A stretch of DNA of 64,000 bases from Ensifer canadensis (GTDB taxonomy: Bacteria > Pseudomonadota > Alphaproteobacteria > Rhizobiales > Rhizobiaceae): contig NZ_CP083374.1 of the NCBI RefSeq assembly GCF_017488845.2, positions 405,501 through 469,500 on the forward strand, in the 5' to 3' direction. Below are positions 17,000 to 24,699 of the stretch, one piece after another. The notes beneath the pieces are model-generated. The model saw nothing but the letters and a program-made list of their open reading frames with translations, was not told the DNA's origin and did no database searches. Position 1 is the stretch's first letter. Every line of letters begins with the position of its first letter. Made by a program: the position numbers and the translations under genes.

Positions 17000-17962
17000 A
17001 TGCTCGACCTGAACGACATCGGCCTGTTCGTGCAGGTTGTTCGCTTTGGCAGTTTCGCGGAGGCCGGACGTCGTTTGGGGATCCCCGCCAATACGGTCAG
17101 CCGGCGCATTCAGGAATTGGAAGAGCAGCTCGGCGCCCGGCTCATGCAGCGATCCACCCGGAAGCTGAAACTCACCGATGCCGGACATGAACTCTACGAT
17201 AATAGCGCTGCGGCCGTGGACGGACTGCAACAAGCGGGAGAGGATCTGATTGCCGGCGCGCGGGTGCCCAGGGGGCTGATACGTGTGGCGATGCCCGCCG
17301 ACTTCTTCGACTTCTACAAAATGGAATGGATAGCCGAATTCCTGGCCTCGCACCCACAAGTGCGTATCGAGTTCGTGTTAAGCGACGCCACGGCTGACCT
17401 TATCGAAGAAGGCATCGATGTCGCCTTCCGAGGGAACGCAACCCGTGGTCCGAACTATGTTGTGCGCAAGATCCAAACCCGCTCGTTCGGACTTGTCGCC
17501 AGCCCCTCCTACCTTGCCGCGCGCGGGACGCCTGCCACATTGCAGGAGCTGACCCGTCATGACTGTCTGTTTATGCCACAGGCCCGGGACTATGCGACCT
17601 GGCGCCTTCAAGGTCCCGACGGACCCGAGGAGGAGGTGACCGTCACCGGCCGCGTGATGGCGAATACCGCACAGGCGATCCGAAAGGCGGCTATAGCAGG
17701 CCTCGGCATCGCGTTGACACCAATCCTGGGCACAGCCGATTTCGCGGCTGGCCGACTGGTGCCGGTGTTGCCCCAATACATGCGCCGCAATCTCGGCATG
17801 AGCGTCGTCTACCCCAACCGGGCTCACTTGCCACTGGCGGTTTCTGCTTTCATCGACTCCGTCGTCGGCAAGATACGTGCCGAATTGTTGAGCGCAGAAG
17901 GATCGCAGCAATTCGCGCCAATTGCCGATCCAACTTCAGAAGGGCCGGACCCACGGCTCTGA
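17000..17962 (+). CDS. LysR-family transcriptional regulator
   Basis: A 320-aa LysR protein. The ATG at 17000 is chosen for its AGAAGGA at 16987-16993; an upstream in-frame ATG at 16964 has no such site. Helix-turn-helix: FGSFAEAGRRLGIPANTVSR (about 17-36), followed by the effector domain with IEFVLSDATADLIEEGIDVA. It is divergent from the FMN reductase gene, the likely target. Confidence 0.92.
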   Translation: MLDLNDIGLFVQVVRFGSFAEAGRRLGIPANTVSRRIQELEEQLGARLMQRSTRKLKLTDAGHELYDNSAAAVDGLQQAGEDLIAGARVPRGLIRVAMPADFFDFYKMEWIAEFLASHPQVRIEFVLSDATADLIEEGIDVAFRGNATRGPNYVVRKIQTRSFGLVASPSYLAARGTPATLQELTRHDCLFMPQARDYATWRLQGPDGPEEEVTVTGRVMANTAQAIRKAAIAGLGIALTPILGTADFAAGRLVPVLPQYMRRNLGMSVVYPNRAHLPLAVSAFIDSVVGKIRAELLSAEGSQQFAPIADPTSEGPDPRL

Positions 17963-18100
17963 TATAGCATCGGTAGGTCGGCAATAGACGTCAAAATGCC
18001 CCGGTTTTCCGGGCCTTTGTCAGTGTTCCGCTTCGTACGCGCTCCTGCAGGACTCCAGGCACGCTCGTCGGGTCCTTTCAGCCGCGAAGCCTCGTCCGCC

Positions 18101-18979
18101 TCAGGAAATCGCCCCAAGCACCTCGTGGGTTATGGCCCACAATGCCTGCCGCGCATTCGGGTCGTCGGCGGGCGAGACAGGCTCCAGCGGCGTTGCATCC
18201 TTCACCGAGAAATATCCGCCCGTAGCGGTCCCGAACTCAGCATCCATGGCGAGACGAACGATGATGCCCGCGCCTCGACGGGGATCGCCAATCTTCAGCC
18301 TCGTCAGGATCCGTTCGAGCATTGGCGCAAAGCTCAGCTCGCGCCCCAGACCAGTGACATTAAAACCTGGGTCCAGGCAGTTCACTGCCACGCCGGTTCC
18401 TTCCAGCTGCCGCGAAAGTTCGAGGGATAACATGATGTCAAGCAGTTTCGTCCGTCCGTAGATCCGTGAGGAGCCTAGCCGGGAAAACCGCGTGGGCGCG
18501 AACATATCGCCCGTCAGTTCGATCTTTCCGTGATGGCGGGACGCTTCCGATGCCGTGGTCACAATGCGCGAGGGTGCAGACCGGATCAGCGTCTCGCGCA
18601 GGGTGCTCGTGAGCAGCCAGGGTGCGAGATAATTGACCGCCATCATCTCGTCGTAGCCGTCGACCGTGGTGCGCGGCGCGAAGGCGTGAATGCCGGCATT
18701 GTTGATCAGCACATCGATCTTGTCATGTTCCCTCGCGATCGTCTGGCCGACTGCGGAGACTGTCTCCAATCGCGTCAAGTCCGCATAATGAATGTCGATC
18801 TGCGCCTGCGGCGCGACCGTCCTGATTGCATTACCGGTGGCTTCCGCATTGACCTCGGAGCGTGCAATCAGCACCAAATGCGCACCACGACTGGCCAGCT
18901 CGATCGCCGCCAGACGCCCGATTCCGCTCGTAGCGCCGGTCATGACGACGATGGGCGCGGAAATCTCGGACATGGACAC
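18101..18979 (-). CDS. Short-chain dehydrogenase/reductase
   Basis: A classical SDR of 292 aa: cofactor motif TGATSGIG (about 14-21), LINNAG, active-site Ser in VTTASEAS and the catalytic YGRTK. The C-terminal region (VNCLDPGFNVTGLGREL) resembles retinol-dehydrogenase or oxidoreductase-like SDRs of 290-310 aa. The start can be 18979 or the next Met at 18973. The gene is divergent from a MarR gene, with a long palindrome between them, so MarR control is likely. Substrate unknown. Confidence 0.9.
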   Translation of the reverse strand: MSMSEISAPIVVMTGATSGIGRLAAIELASRGAHLVLIARSEVNAEATGNAIRTVAPQAQIDIHYADLTRLETVSAVGQTIAREHDKIDVLINNAGIHAFAPRTTVDGYDEMMAVNYLAPWLLTSTLRETLIRSAPSRIVTTASEASRHHGKIELTGDMFAPTRFSRLGSSRIYGRTKLLDIMLSLELSRQLEGTGVAVNCLDPGFNVTGLGRELSFAPMLERILTRLKIGDPRRGAGIIVRLAMDAEFGTATGGYFSVKDATPLEPVSPADDPNARQALWAITHEVLGAIS

Positions 18980-18985
18980 CTCATA

Positions 18986-19013
18986 GATATAGTGGATATA
19001 TATCCATCATATC
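18986..19013. promoter_or_regulatory. 28-bp palindromic operator between SDR and MarR genes
   Basis: The core TGGATATATATCCA (18993-19006) is a perfect 14-base palindrome. Outer arms GATAT (18986-18990) and ATATC (19009-19013) continue the symmetry about the same centre, giving 24 of 28 matching positions. Its size and place between a MarR gene and its divergent neighbour fit a MarR dimer site. Confidence 0.7.
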
Positions 19014-19047
19014 GATAACGCCAAGGAATGGAAAGGGGAGCGACTGC

Positions 19048-19512
19048 ATGGCGTCCCTCACCGAAGACGAAACAAATGAGACGCCCCTGCTGTGGCTATC
19101 GCTCGGCGAACAGCTCAATGCACTGCTGAGCGCGTCGCGCGCGGTTGCGACTGAAATGGCCGCCAGCTTCGACGCCGATTTGCAACCGGCCGCCTACCAC
19201 ATCATCCAGTGGCTTCACGCGTACGGGCCGGCTCAGGCGAGCCATGTTGCAGATGGTTTGGCTATGGACCGTAGCGCGACTAGCCGCCTGGTGCGACAGC
19301 TAAAGCAAGCCGGAATCGTCGAGTCTCGTCCCGATCCGGCCGATAAGCGTGGCGTAATACTGTCCCTGACAGACCAGGGCGTCACCAAGATACGCGCAGC
19401 GATCAAGTACAAGGGCGAGGTTTTTCGCCGTCGTCTCGACGGCTGGAGCGAGGCGGATCTACGCCTCTTTACGGCCCTGCTTCGTCGCTTCAACTCCGGC
19501 AAAGCAAACTAG
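19048..19512 (+). CDS. MarR-family transcriptional regulator
   Basis: A 154-aa winged-helix regulator. The recognition region is ASHVADGLAMDRSATSRLVR, followed by QLKQAGIVESRPDPADKRGV, the MarR wing with its Asp-x-Arg motif. The ATG at 19048 has AGGGGAG upstream. It is divergent from the SDR gene and is expected to repress both genes through the palindrome at 18986-19013. Confidence 0.93.
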   Translation: MASLTEDETNETPLLWLSLGEQLNALLSASRAVATEMAASFDADLQPAAYHIIQWLHAYGPAQASHVADGLAMDRSATSRLVRQLKQAGIVESRPDPADKRGVILSLTDQGVTKIRAAIKYKGEVFRRRLDGWSEADLRLFTALLRRFNSGKAN

Positions 19513-19915
19513 GACCAGCCCCCGAAGGGCACAGACATGGTGGTCGGCCTTTGTGGAACGGTCATTTGGGAACGTCAGCCGGCCTTGTAGCACGCACCGT
19601 GTCGGTGATGGACAATCTCGTCATCCGGCCATGGGCGTGTCGGCCGCTGCAATAGACAGATGGCCTCCTTTCGAGGAGGCCATCCTGCACACGATCCAGA
19701 GGGATTAGGTTCGGGATCGCTTTTGCGCGTGCACTAATATAATGGCGAAAGCGCAGGATTGTTCCCATCCAACGATCGGCTCGCGAGGGCTTCTCGCCTA
19801 CCGGCGTCAAACCCTCTGCCGACTTCTTCATGGCGGTCGAAATTTCGCGCAACGACCAATTGATATTATTGTTCCGCCTCTAGTTACCTACAAGGTAAAG
19901 CCCCGGAGGAACTAC
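19513..19915 (+). other. Intergenic region with a strong hairpin
   Basis: About 400 bases without a supported gene. Its main feature is the UUCG hairpin at 19660-19683. A minus-strand frame crossing it has no good start signal. The end carries the CGGAGGA ribosome binding site of the gene at 19916. Confidence 0.5.
19660..19683. other. Perfect hairpin with UUCG tetraloop
   Basis: ATGGCCTCCT (19660-19669) pairs with AGGAGGCCAT (19674-19683) around a TTCG loop, a very stable RNA fold. No T-run follows on either strand. It could end the MarR transcript about 150 bases past its stop or belong to a small RNA. On either strand one arm contains an anti-Shine-Dalgarno-like CCTCCT. Confidence 0.55.
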
Positions 19916-20284
19916 ATGATACGGTATGTGCTTTTGCTGAACCTGGTCGCATCTCCAGCTTTCGCCCAGTCAGGGGATCTGGAAGCGATATGCGCCACGG
20001 TCGCAAAAAACTTCCTTCTGACCGATGTGTTGCATCTTGGAATTGTTCAGTCCTTCCCGGAACTGAAGCCGCCGGGCGTGCGGCTGACCTATTCGACGCG
20101 TGCCAACGTGGCAAAATCGGAAATGTCGGACACGTTTGAATGTGAATTCAGTAACGCGAAGCCGCCCTTTTCATTGGTCCGGTTTTGCCAATCGAACACC
20201 TGCTATTCGCCCCAGGAGGAGGACGCTGCGCGAAAAAGGCGGTTCGATGAGATGCGTATCCTTTTGGAGCGATCACAAAAATAG
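19916..20284 (+). CDS. Small secreted hypothetical protein
   Basis: A 122-aa protein from an ATG at 19916 with CGGAGGA about six bases upstream; a longer open frame upstream has no such site. A signal peptide is evident (MIRYVLLLNLVASPAFAQ). The mature part has four Cys (CATVAK, CEFSN, FCQSNTCYS) that could form two disulfides, and a charged end. Family not recognised. It stands alone. Confidence 0.75.
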   Translation: MIRYVLLLNLVASPAFAQSGDLEAICATVAKNFLLTDVLHLGIVQSFPELKPPGVRLTYSTRANVAKSEMSDTFECEFSNAKPPFSLVRFCQSNTCYSPQEEDAARKRRFDEMRILLERSQK

Positions 20285-20339
20285 CCCGGCCCCCGGACGT
20301 CTGCGAAGAGAGACCGTTCCAAACTGATCCAATGCATCA

Positions 20340-20690
20340 TCAGATGGCATGTGGCGTTTGCTGATGCTGAACGAGTTTCCAGTCGTTCTCGCAAGCATGA
20401 TAGGTCGACGTACAATAGGCGTGATAAGCCTCCGTTTCGCGCCTATTCGCTAACGCACGATAGGCCAAGACCATGACGTCGTCCGACGGCTGCGCAAAAC
20501 ACTTTTCCGTCATCCTGATCCAATCCCAACGCGGCGACTGTCGAATGCTTTCGATGATTTCGGACCCTTGAAGAATGCCGAGAGGCGCCACGAAAACCAT
20601 AATGCAGCCGGGGTGCACAAGATCCCTGTAGGCACTCTCGCCTTCACACCAGAGACGCTCTTCCATTGTCCAGGCGTCATTGTCGATCAT
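20340..20690 (-). CDS. DUF4440/SnoaL-like (NTF2-fold) small protein
   Basis: A 116-aa protein from the ATG at 20690, which follows an AGGAGG site. The NTF2-like pattern is visible: an N-terminal helix EERLWCEGESAYRDLV, then HPGCIMVFVAPLGILQG, then a Trp-rich helix region and beta strands DDVMVLAYRALANRR and YHAYCTSTYHACENDWKLVQ. Such folds act as small enzymes or binding domains; the role here is unknown. Confidence 0.75.
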   Translation of the reverse strand: MIDNDAWTMEERLWCEGESAYRDLVHPGCIMVFVAPLGILQGSEIIESIRQSPRWDWIRMTEKCFAQPSDDVMVLAYRALANRRETEAYHAYCTSTYHACENDWKLVQHQQTPHAI

Positions 20691-20789
20691 AACCACCTCC
20701 TGAGTGCAATGAGCAGCAAAATACTGCCTGCCCGATTTCGGTTCCCTTGCATGCCCGCCCAGTGCTTCGCTTAAGAAACTTCAGAACGC

Positions 20790-21410
20790 TCAGACGAAAC
20801 TTCCTTGAAGATTAGGGTTTGCTGATGTGACAGTGAAAAGAGTTTCGCAATGGCCCTGATCGCGCCCGATGGTGGCAGACTTCATGGATGTAGCGCAGAC
20901 GCAGCCGCGCTCCTGGCTTCTATACGCTGGCTGAGGAGATTGCCGTAACCGAGCGCGTGATCGTCCGCATTGGTTGCCCGCTGGATCTACCCGAAGCCAA
21001 GGGATGCCAGTCGTGCACCACAATGCCGGCGATTTTCCCTTGGGACATGGATCGGCGGCCCGCATTTGTTCGTTTGGCTCAAAGGGCTTGGGATTTTCAA
21101 CGTGATCTCCTTCAACGGTCATCTCGGGCCAAAGCCGCTTCACAATTTCGTCGATCACACTTGGGTCTATCAAATCCTCGGCAATCATGATCAAAGCCGT
21201 CGCCAGTGCACCGAGACCAAAAGATGCACCGAAAGCGTAGATCTGCAACCCGAACGCAAGCGGATCAAGACTTTGGCCGTGCCCGAGGGCGACCGGAGCG
21301 ATTTTTACGATCAGAGCAGCGCTGCCCCAAGCAAAAACCCCACGCTCACGTTCAAAATAACGAACCGGATCGGCGTCGGCATAATGAACCTCATGGACCT
21401 CGCGACCCAT
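20790..21410 (-). CDS. Hypothetical membrane protein
   Basis: About 206 aa from an ATG at 21410 with a GAGG upstream. The first 110 residues look genuine: a charged start (MGREVHEVHYADADPVRYFE) and two hydrophobic stretches, FAWGSAALIVKIAPVALG and FGLQIYAFGASFGLGALATA. The last 70 residues are Cys/Arg-rich and less protein-like, so the true gene may end earlier with a frameshift. No family recognised; the antisense frame over the same bases looks like a shadow. Confidence 0.4.
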   Translation of the reverse strand: MGREVHEVHYADADPVRYFERERGVFAWGSAALIVKIAPVALGHGQSLDPLAFGLQIYAFGASFGLGALATALIMIAEDLIDPSVIDEIVKRLWPEMTVEGDHVENPKPFEPNEQMRAADPCPKGKSPALWCTTGIPWLRVDPAGNQCGRSRARLRQSPQPAYRSQERGCVCATSMKSATIGRDQGHCETLFTVTSANPNLQGSFV

Positions 21411-21696
21411 CCTAACCTCAAAATCGACTATCGGTCGATCGCTCAGAAGAAATCGATCACGAATGTGGCAACGAATGAGCGGAACAAACGACAGGAGCGA
21501 CCGTTCGCAGACCGGCGACATTCAGGTCTGACTTCCGGTTCCCAATGGCGACAAAAGACTGCGTCGTGTCTCTTGCAGACGCCGCCCGCGGAGATCCTTC
21601 CGTGACCAATACAACCGTCTTTAGTCACGTCCGTGGCGGTCCCGGAACCTTCAGTCTTGTCAATCGGTTCTTCTCATTGAACCTGGAGTACTGGAC

Positions 21697-21870
21697 ATGT
21701 CCAAGAAGACTGCTGCCCCACCCAAGAGGGTCGACCCTAGAGCACAGCCAATCCGCCGTCCCGACAACAAGGAAGCGCCATCGGAGCCCGACGACCGCAA
21801 ACATCCCGCGCGAGATATAAGAGAGATGCCAGCGCCGAACCCAAACGGTGACCCTGCAGACGGGAGTTAG
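21697..21870 (+). CDS. Small hydrophilic, Pro/charged-rich hypothetical protein
   Basis: A 57-aa protein starting MSKKTAAPPKRVDPRAQPIR and ending with PAPNPNGDPADGS. GGAG at 21685-21688 sits eight bases before the ATG. The composition (Pro, Lys, Arg, Asp, Glu) suggests an intrinsically disordered protein. Function unknown. Confidence 0.55.
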   Translation: MSKKTAAPPKRVDPRAQPIRRPDNKEAPSEPDDRKHPARDIREMPAPNPNGDPADGS

Positions 21871-22244
21871 CCCCGTCCACCGCTGCACATGATGGTGATG
21901 TGAGAATCTCTTAATTTCGCCAGGCACCGTCACCCGCTATCGGCCGGAGCTTAATTCAAGATGGATTTCAAAGGGGCAAGGTCACGGACGCTAGATGTTT
22001 ATGCGCGCGAGGGATATCTGGAGCAGCCCGGTGCGAGGTCAGCAAGTTCGGAACAATTCGCCAGCGCCCGCGTTTTATGGACACCCCATGACAGCTGGCA
22101 GTCCCCCCGCAACAGCTGTCGTTCTCTCGGCCCCTCCCGCAGGGGCCTTTTCTTTGCGGGCGTCAATTGCCCGCTTGAACATCCATTCGCGGCACCTAAT
22201 TTAACCTGTCTTTCTTCATCCACTTGCATGTGAAGGAGGAACCC
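21871..22244 (+). other. Intergenic region with structured RNA candidate
   Basis: About 370 bases between the 57-aa gene and the first DUF982 gene. It contains the two hairpins described at 22089-22155 and ends with the AAGGAGG site of the DUF982 gene. Nothing else recognisable. Confidence 0.5.
22089..22155 (+). ncRNA. Candidate small RNA 3' end with intrinsic terminator
   Basis: Two hairpins in a row. The first pairs GACAGCTG (22090-22097) with CAGCTGTC (22113-22120) around a loop containing CCCCCC. The second, GGCCCCT (22129-22135) with AGGGGCC (22141-22147) and a five-base loop, is followed by TTTTCTTT (22148-22155), a textbook Rho-independent terminator. No protein gene on this strand ends near it (the closest stops at 21870), so a free-standing small RNA or a leader attenuator for the DUF982 gene at 22245 are the options. 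The 5' end is not defined. Confidence 0.5.
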
Positions 22245-22547
22245 ATGTTCATTGCGGAAATGCCATGGTCTGTGCCGCTCTTGGTAAAGTTTCAGAACGG
22301 CACGCATCACGTCTTCTCGTCCGTCTATGAGGCTCTTGATTTCCTGGAAAATGAGTGGCCGCTTCGTCGAGGACAGCGCTACGAGCGCGCGGTCAGGACT
22401 TGCCGCGGTGCACTTCAGCGGGCGACACCAGTCGCCGTCGCGCGCGAAGCGTTCATCGCAGCCTGTCTTGAAGCCGGTTTGCCGGCCACAGCGGCATTTG
22501 AACAGGTGAAGGTGCCCGGAGGCAGTAATCCTCAAAGGGCCGCCTAA
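22245..22547 (+). CDS. DUF982 family protein
   Basis: A 100-aa protein from the ATG at 22245, which has AAGGAGG just upstream. The DUF982 pattern is clear: an N-terminal strand VPLLVKFQNGTHHVFSSVYE, ALDFLENEWP, then a helix with RYERAVRTCRGAL and the end AREAFIAACLEAGL. DUF982 proteins are small rhizobial proteins of unknown function, often in multiple copies. A second copy follows at 22674. Confidence 0.85.
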   Translation: MFIAEMPWSVPLLVKFQNGTHHVFSSVYEALDFLENEWPLRRGQRYERAVRTCRGALQRATPVAVAREAFIAACLEAGLPATAAFEQVKVPGGSNPQRAA

Positions 22548-22673
22548 GGTTACACTGGCGATCACGGAACGACCTCCGGCGATCCACGCAAACCGGGGCC
22601 CTGCTTCTGCCGGGACCGCTTCGGAACGAAGGCTGCATCCGATCGTTATCCCTGCGAAGAAAAGGACAGGGCG

Positions 22674-22919
22674 ATGATCGAAACTTGGAACGAATGCGTC
22701 ATCATCCAGCTTCCCGACCTCGACGGCGTGCAGATGGTTTGGACGCCCGCGCGGGCAGCTACTTTGCTTAACGACAGCTGGCCGGTAGACTATGGTGTCG
22801 CCTTCACCGACGCCCTCAACAAGTGCACGGACGCAATGCTTGGTACCTACCCTTGGGAACAAGCCCGCGAGGCGTTTGTGGAGGCAATTGCCGAGGCTAA
22901 GATTACAAAACTGCACTGA
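22674..22919 (+). CDS. DUF982 family protein
   Basis: An 81-aa paralogue of the preceding gene: VIIQLPDLDGVQMVWTPARA, LLNDSWP, a central helix with FTDALNKCTDAMLG and the family end AREAFVEAIAEAKI. A purine-rich AGGACAGGG precedes the ATG. Function unknown. Confidence 0.85.
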   Translation: MIETWNECVIIQLPDLDGVQMVWTPARAATLLNDSWPVDYGVAFTDALNKCTDAMLGTYPWEQAREAFVEAIAEAKITKLH

Positions 22920-23105
22920 CATCACGCTGTCGCCCCGCGCTCGCACCGCGATCGACCATGTCCCACACATGTCCGCAGGTTCAATTGGAATGCGGGGCCC
23001 GATGCGACCAGCCCTGGCGGCCGAGGCGTTGGCGAGGCGTCGAAAGCGGCCGCCCGCAGGGAACTTGTCTGCCCGTCCCGGCGTTATTTGGCCGGAGGTA
23101 CGATC

Positions 23106-23297
23106 ATGTCCAAACATATTAACGATCAAAAGCTGAATTCACAGCCCCACCAACCTGTGTTCGACGTCGTGGAGCATTGTATCCGCCACAGCATAAGCAG
23201 CAAGGATCAGGGCAAGCTCCTTTCCCTGTTGGGCAAGTTCGCGAGCAGGCATGAGCTCGAAACCAACGCCCCGCCCAAACGACCGCGCTTCCGTTAA
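23106..23297 (+). CDS. Small hypothetical protein
   Basis: A 63-aa protein from the ATG at 23106, preceded by GGAGG. It begins MSKHINDQKLNSQPHQPVFD and has a helical middle (CIRHSISSKDQGKLLSLLGK) and a basic tail. Found just after the two DUF982 genes and before a RIME-like repeat. No family recognised. Confidence 0.55.
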   Translation: MSKHINDQKLNSQPHQPVFDVVEHCIRHSISSKDQGKLLSLLGKFASRHELETNAPPKRPRFR

Positions 23298-23322
23298 CCC
23301 AACTGCTGTGCAGATCGTCTGG

Positions 23323-23389
23323 CTACAGCGCCGCTAGTCTAATAAGACGGCAAAGTTCGCTGTAGCACTTTGAATTGCTGCATGTTTTT
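23323..23389. repeat. RIME-like palindromic repeat, copy A
   Basis: CTACAGCG (23323-23330) pairs with CGCTGTAG (23358-23365), with an inner GTCT-AATA-AGAC hairpin, followed by the tail CACTTTGAATTGCTGCATGT. The same unit occurs inverted at 51442-51510 and without the tail at 51655-51698. It matches the type of palindromic intergenic element I know from Rhizobium and Agrobacterium; the RIME name is from memory. Confidence 0.8.
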
Positions 23390-23625
23390 ATCGTTGGATT
23401 TAGGGAAACAGGCAGTAGTGTGAAAAGTGGTCCGCGACGCCTCCCCTCGAACCTTATGCGAGAAAAGGGAGGGCTTGGCGTCGACCGGCGCGGCCGCACG
23501 CGACCGAGTGACGATTGCAAACCTTGGCTTCATCACCGCGCCGTCGACAACATGCCGGCTTGCACCGGACTTTGACCCAAGGACTATGCTACTCAGGATC
23601 GTCAACGATTCTGAGTGTATGTGAG

Positions 23626-24495
23626 ATGAGCTCCAAGACCCGCGGCTACCTCTTCGCCTTTCTGGCGATCTGCATTTTCGCCGCCCAGGACGCCATCACC
23701 AAGTACCTTGGTGATCGTTACCCGGCGCTTTTCATAACCATGATACGGTTCTGGGCGTTTGCGCTCTTCGTATTCTGTTTCGCCGCATCGTCACCGGGCG
23801 GATATCGCCGCGCCGTTCAGACGCGTCATCCTTGGTTACAGATCGCACGCGGACTTTTGCTCGTCGCGGAAATCGTCATCATCGTCTTTTCCTACGTTCA
23901 TGCCGGGCTCGCGATGAGCCAGTCGATCTTCCAGGCAACGCCGCTGATCGTCACGGTCCTGTCAATTCCGCTGCTGGGAGAGACGGTAGGATGGCGGCGC
24001 GGGACCGCGGTACTGGTTGGGCTGATTGGCGTTTTGGTGATCATAAATCCCGTAGATGTTCACTTCGACATGTCGCTTCTTCTGCCGCTTGCAGCATCCG
24101 TGCTGTTTGCGCTCTACAGCATCGCCACCCGCGCGGTCAGCCATGAGGATTCGGCAGTCACAAGCCTTTTTTATGCCGGGGTCGTCGGAGCTCTGGCGAT
24201 TTCGCTCATTGGCCCCTTCTATTGGACCGAAGTCCAGACTTTCGACTGGCTTGCGCTGGCAGCGCTTTGCGTCTGCGGTACGCTCAGTCACTACTTCCTG
24301 ATCAGGGCGTATGGGCTGCTGCCTGCCGCCGAAGTTCAGCCTGTCACCTATTTTCAGCTGGTTCTCAATGTCATTGTAGCTGTGATGTTGTTCGACGAGA
24401 ATTTAACGCACAACATGATCGCAGGCGCTCTCATCGTCGTCGGCGCGGGCCTTTTCACCATCTGGCGAGAACATCAATTGACGAAGCGGTCGTAG
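23626..24495 (+). CDS. EamA/DMT-family transporter
   Basis: A 289-aa inner-membrane protein with about ten hydrophobic segments and two EamA repeats: GYLFAFLAICIFAAQDAITK at the start and, after a short loop, LLPLAASVLFALYSIATRAV. Helix ten (AGALIVVGAGLFTIWREHQL) ends the second repeat. The ATG at 23626 is chosen because transporter sequence begins there; the frame is open upstream but codes for nothing recognisable. Probably exports a small metabolite. It stands alone. Confidence 0.9.
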   Translation: MSSKTRGYLFAFLAICIFAAQDAITKYLGDRYPALFITMIRFWAFALFVFCFAASSPGGYRRAVQTRHPWLQIARGLLLVAEIVIIVFSYVHAGLAMSQSIFQATPLIVTVLSIPLLGETVGWRRGTAVLVGLIGVLVIINPVDVHFDMSLLLPLAASVLFALYSIATRAVSHEDSAVTSLFYAGVVGALAISLIGPFYWTEVQTFDWLALAALCVCGTLSHYFLIRAYGLLPAAEVQPVTYFQLVLNVIVAVMLFDENLTHNMIAGALIVVGAGLFTIWREHQLTKRS

Positions 24496-24699
24496 TCAGG
24501 ATTGTGGGCGCCATCCGCGTCCAAAGGCCAGTGCCTCGCGGCGGGTGACTTCGACGTTGGTATGTTTTCATTCGAGTTATACCTTTTTCCAAGAAAGGCA
24601 TAACAACGAGAGGAGCGGAGCAAGAGAGACAATCGGCGGCGGCAAAAGTCCCTGTGCCGCGACGTTGCAAAACGTCCAACCGCGATGGCGGGAACACAA

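Noticed and set aside
20970..21605. Open frame of 211 codons on the plus strand
   Set aside because: Overlaps the minus-strand membrane protein candidate, has no ribosome binding site and no recognisable domain.
23399..23625. N-terminal extension of the DMT transporter and nearby small frames
   Set aside because: Sequence before 23626 does not read as transporter, and the small frames lack ribosome binding sites.
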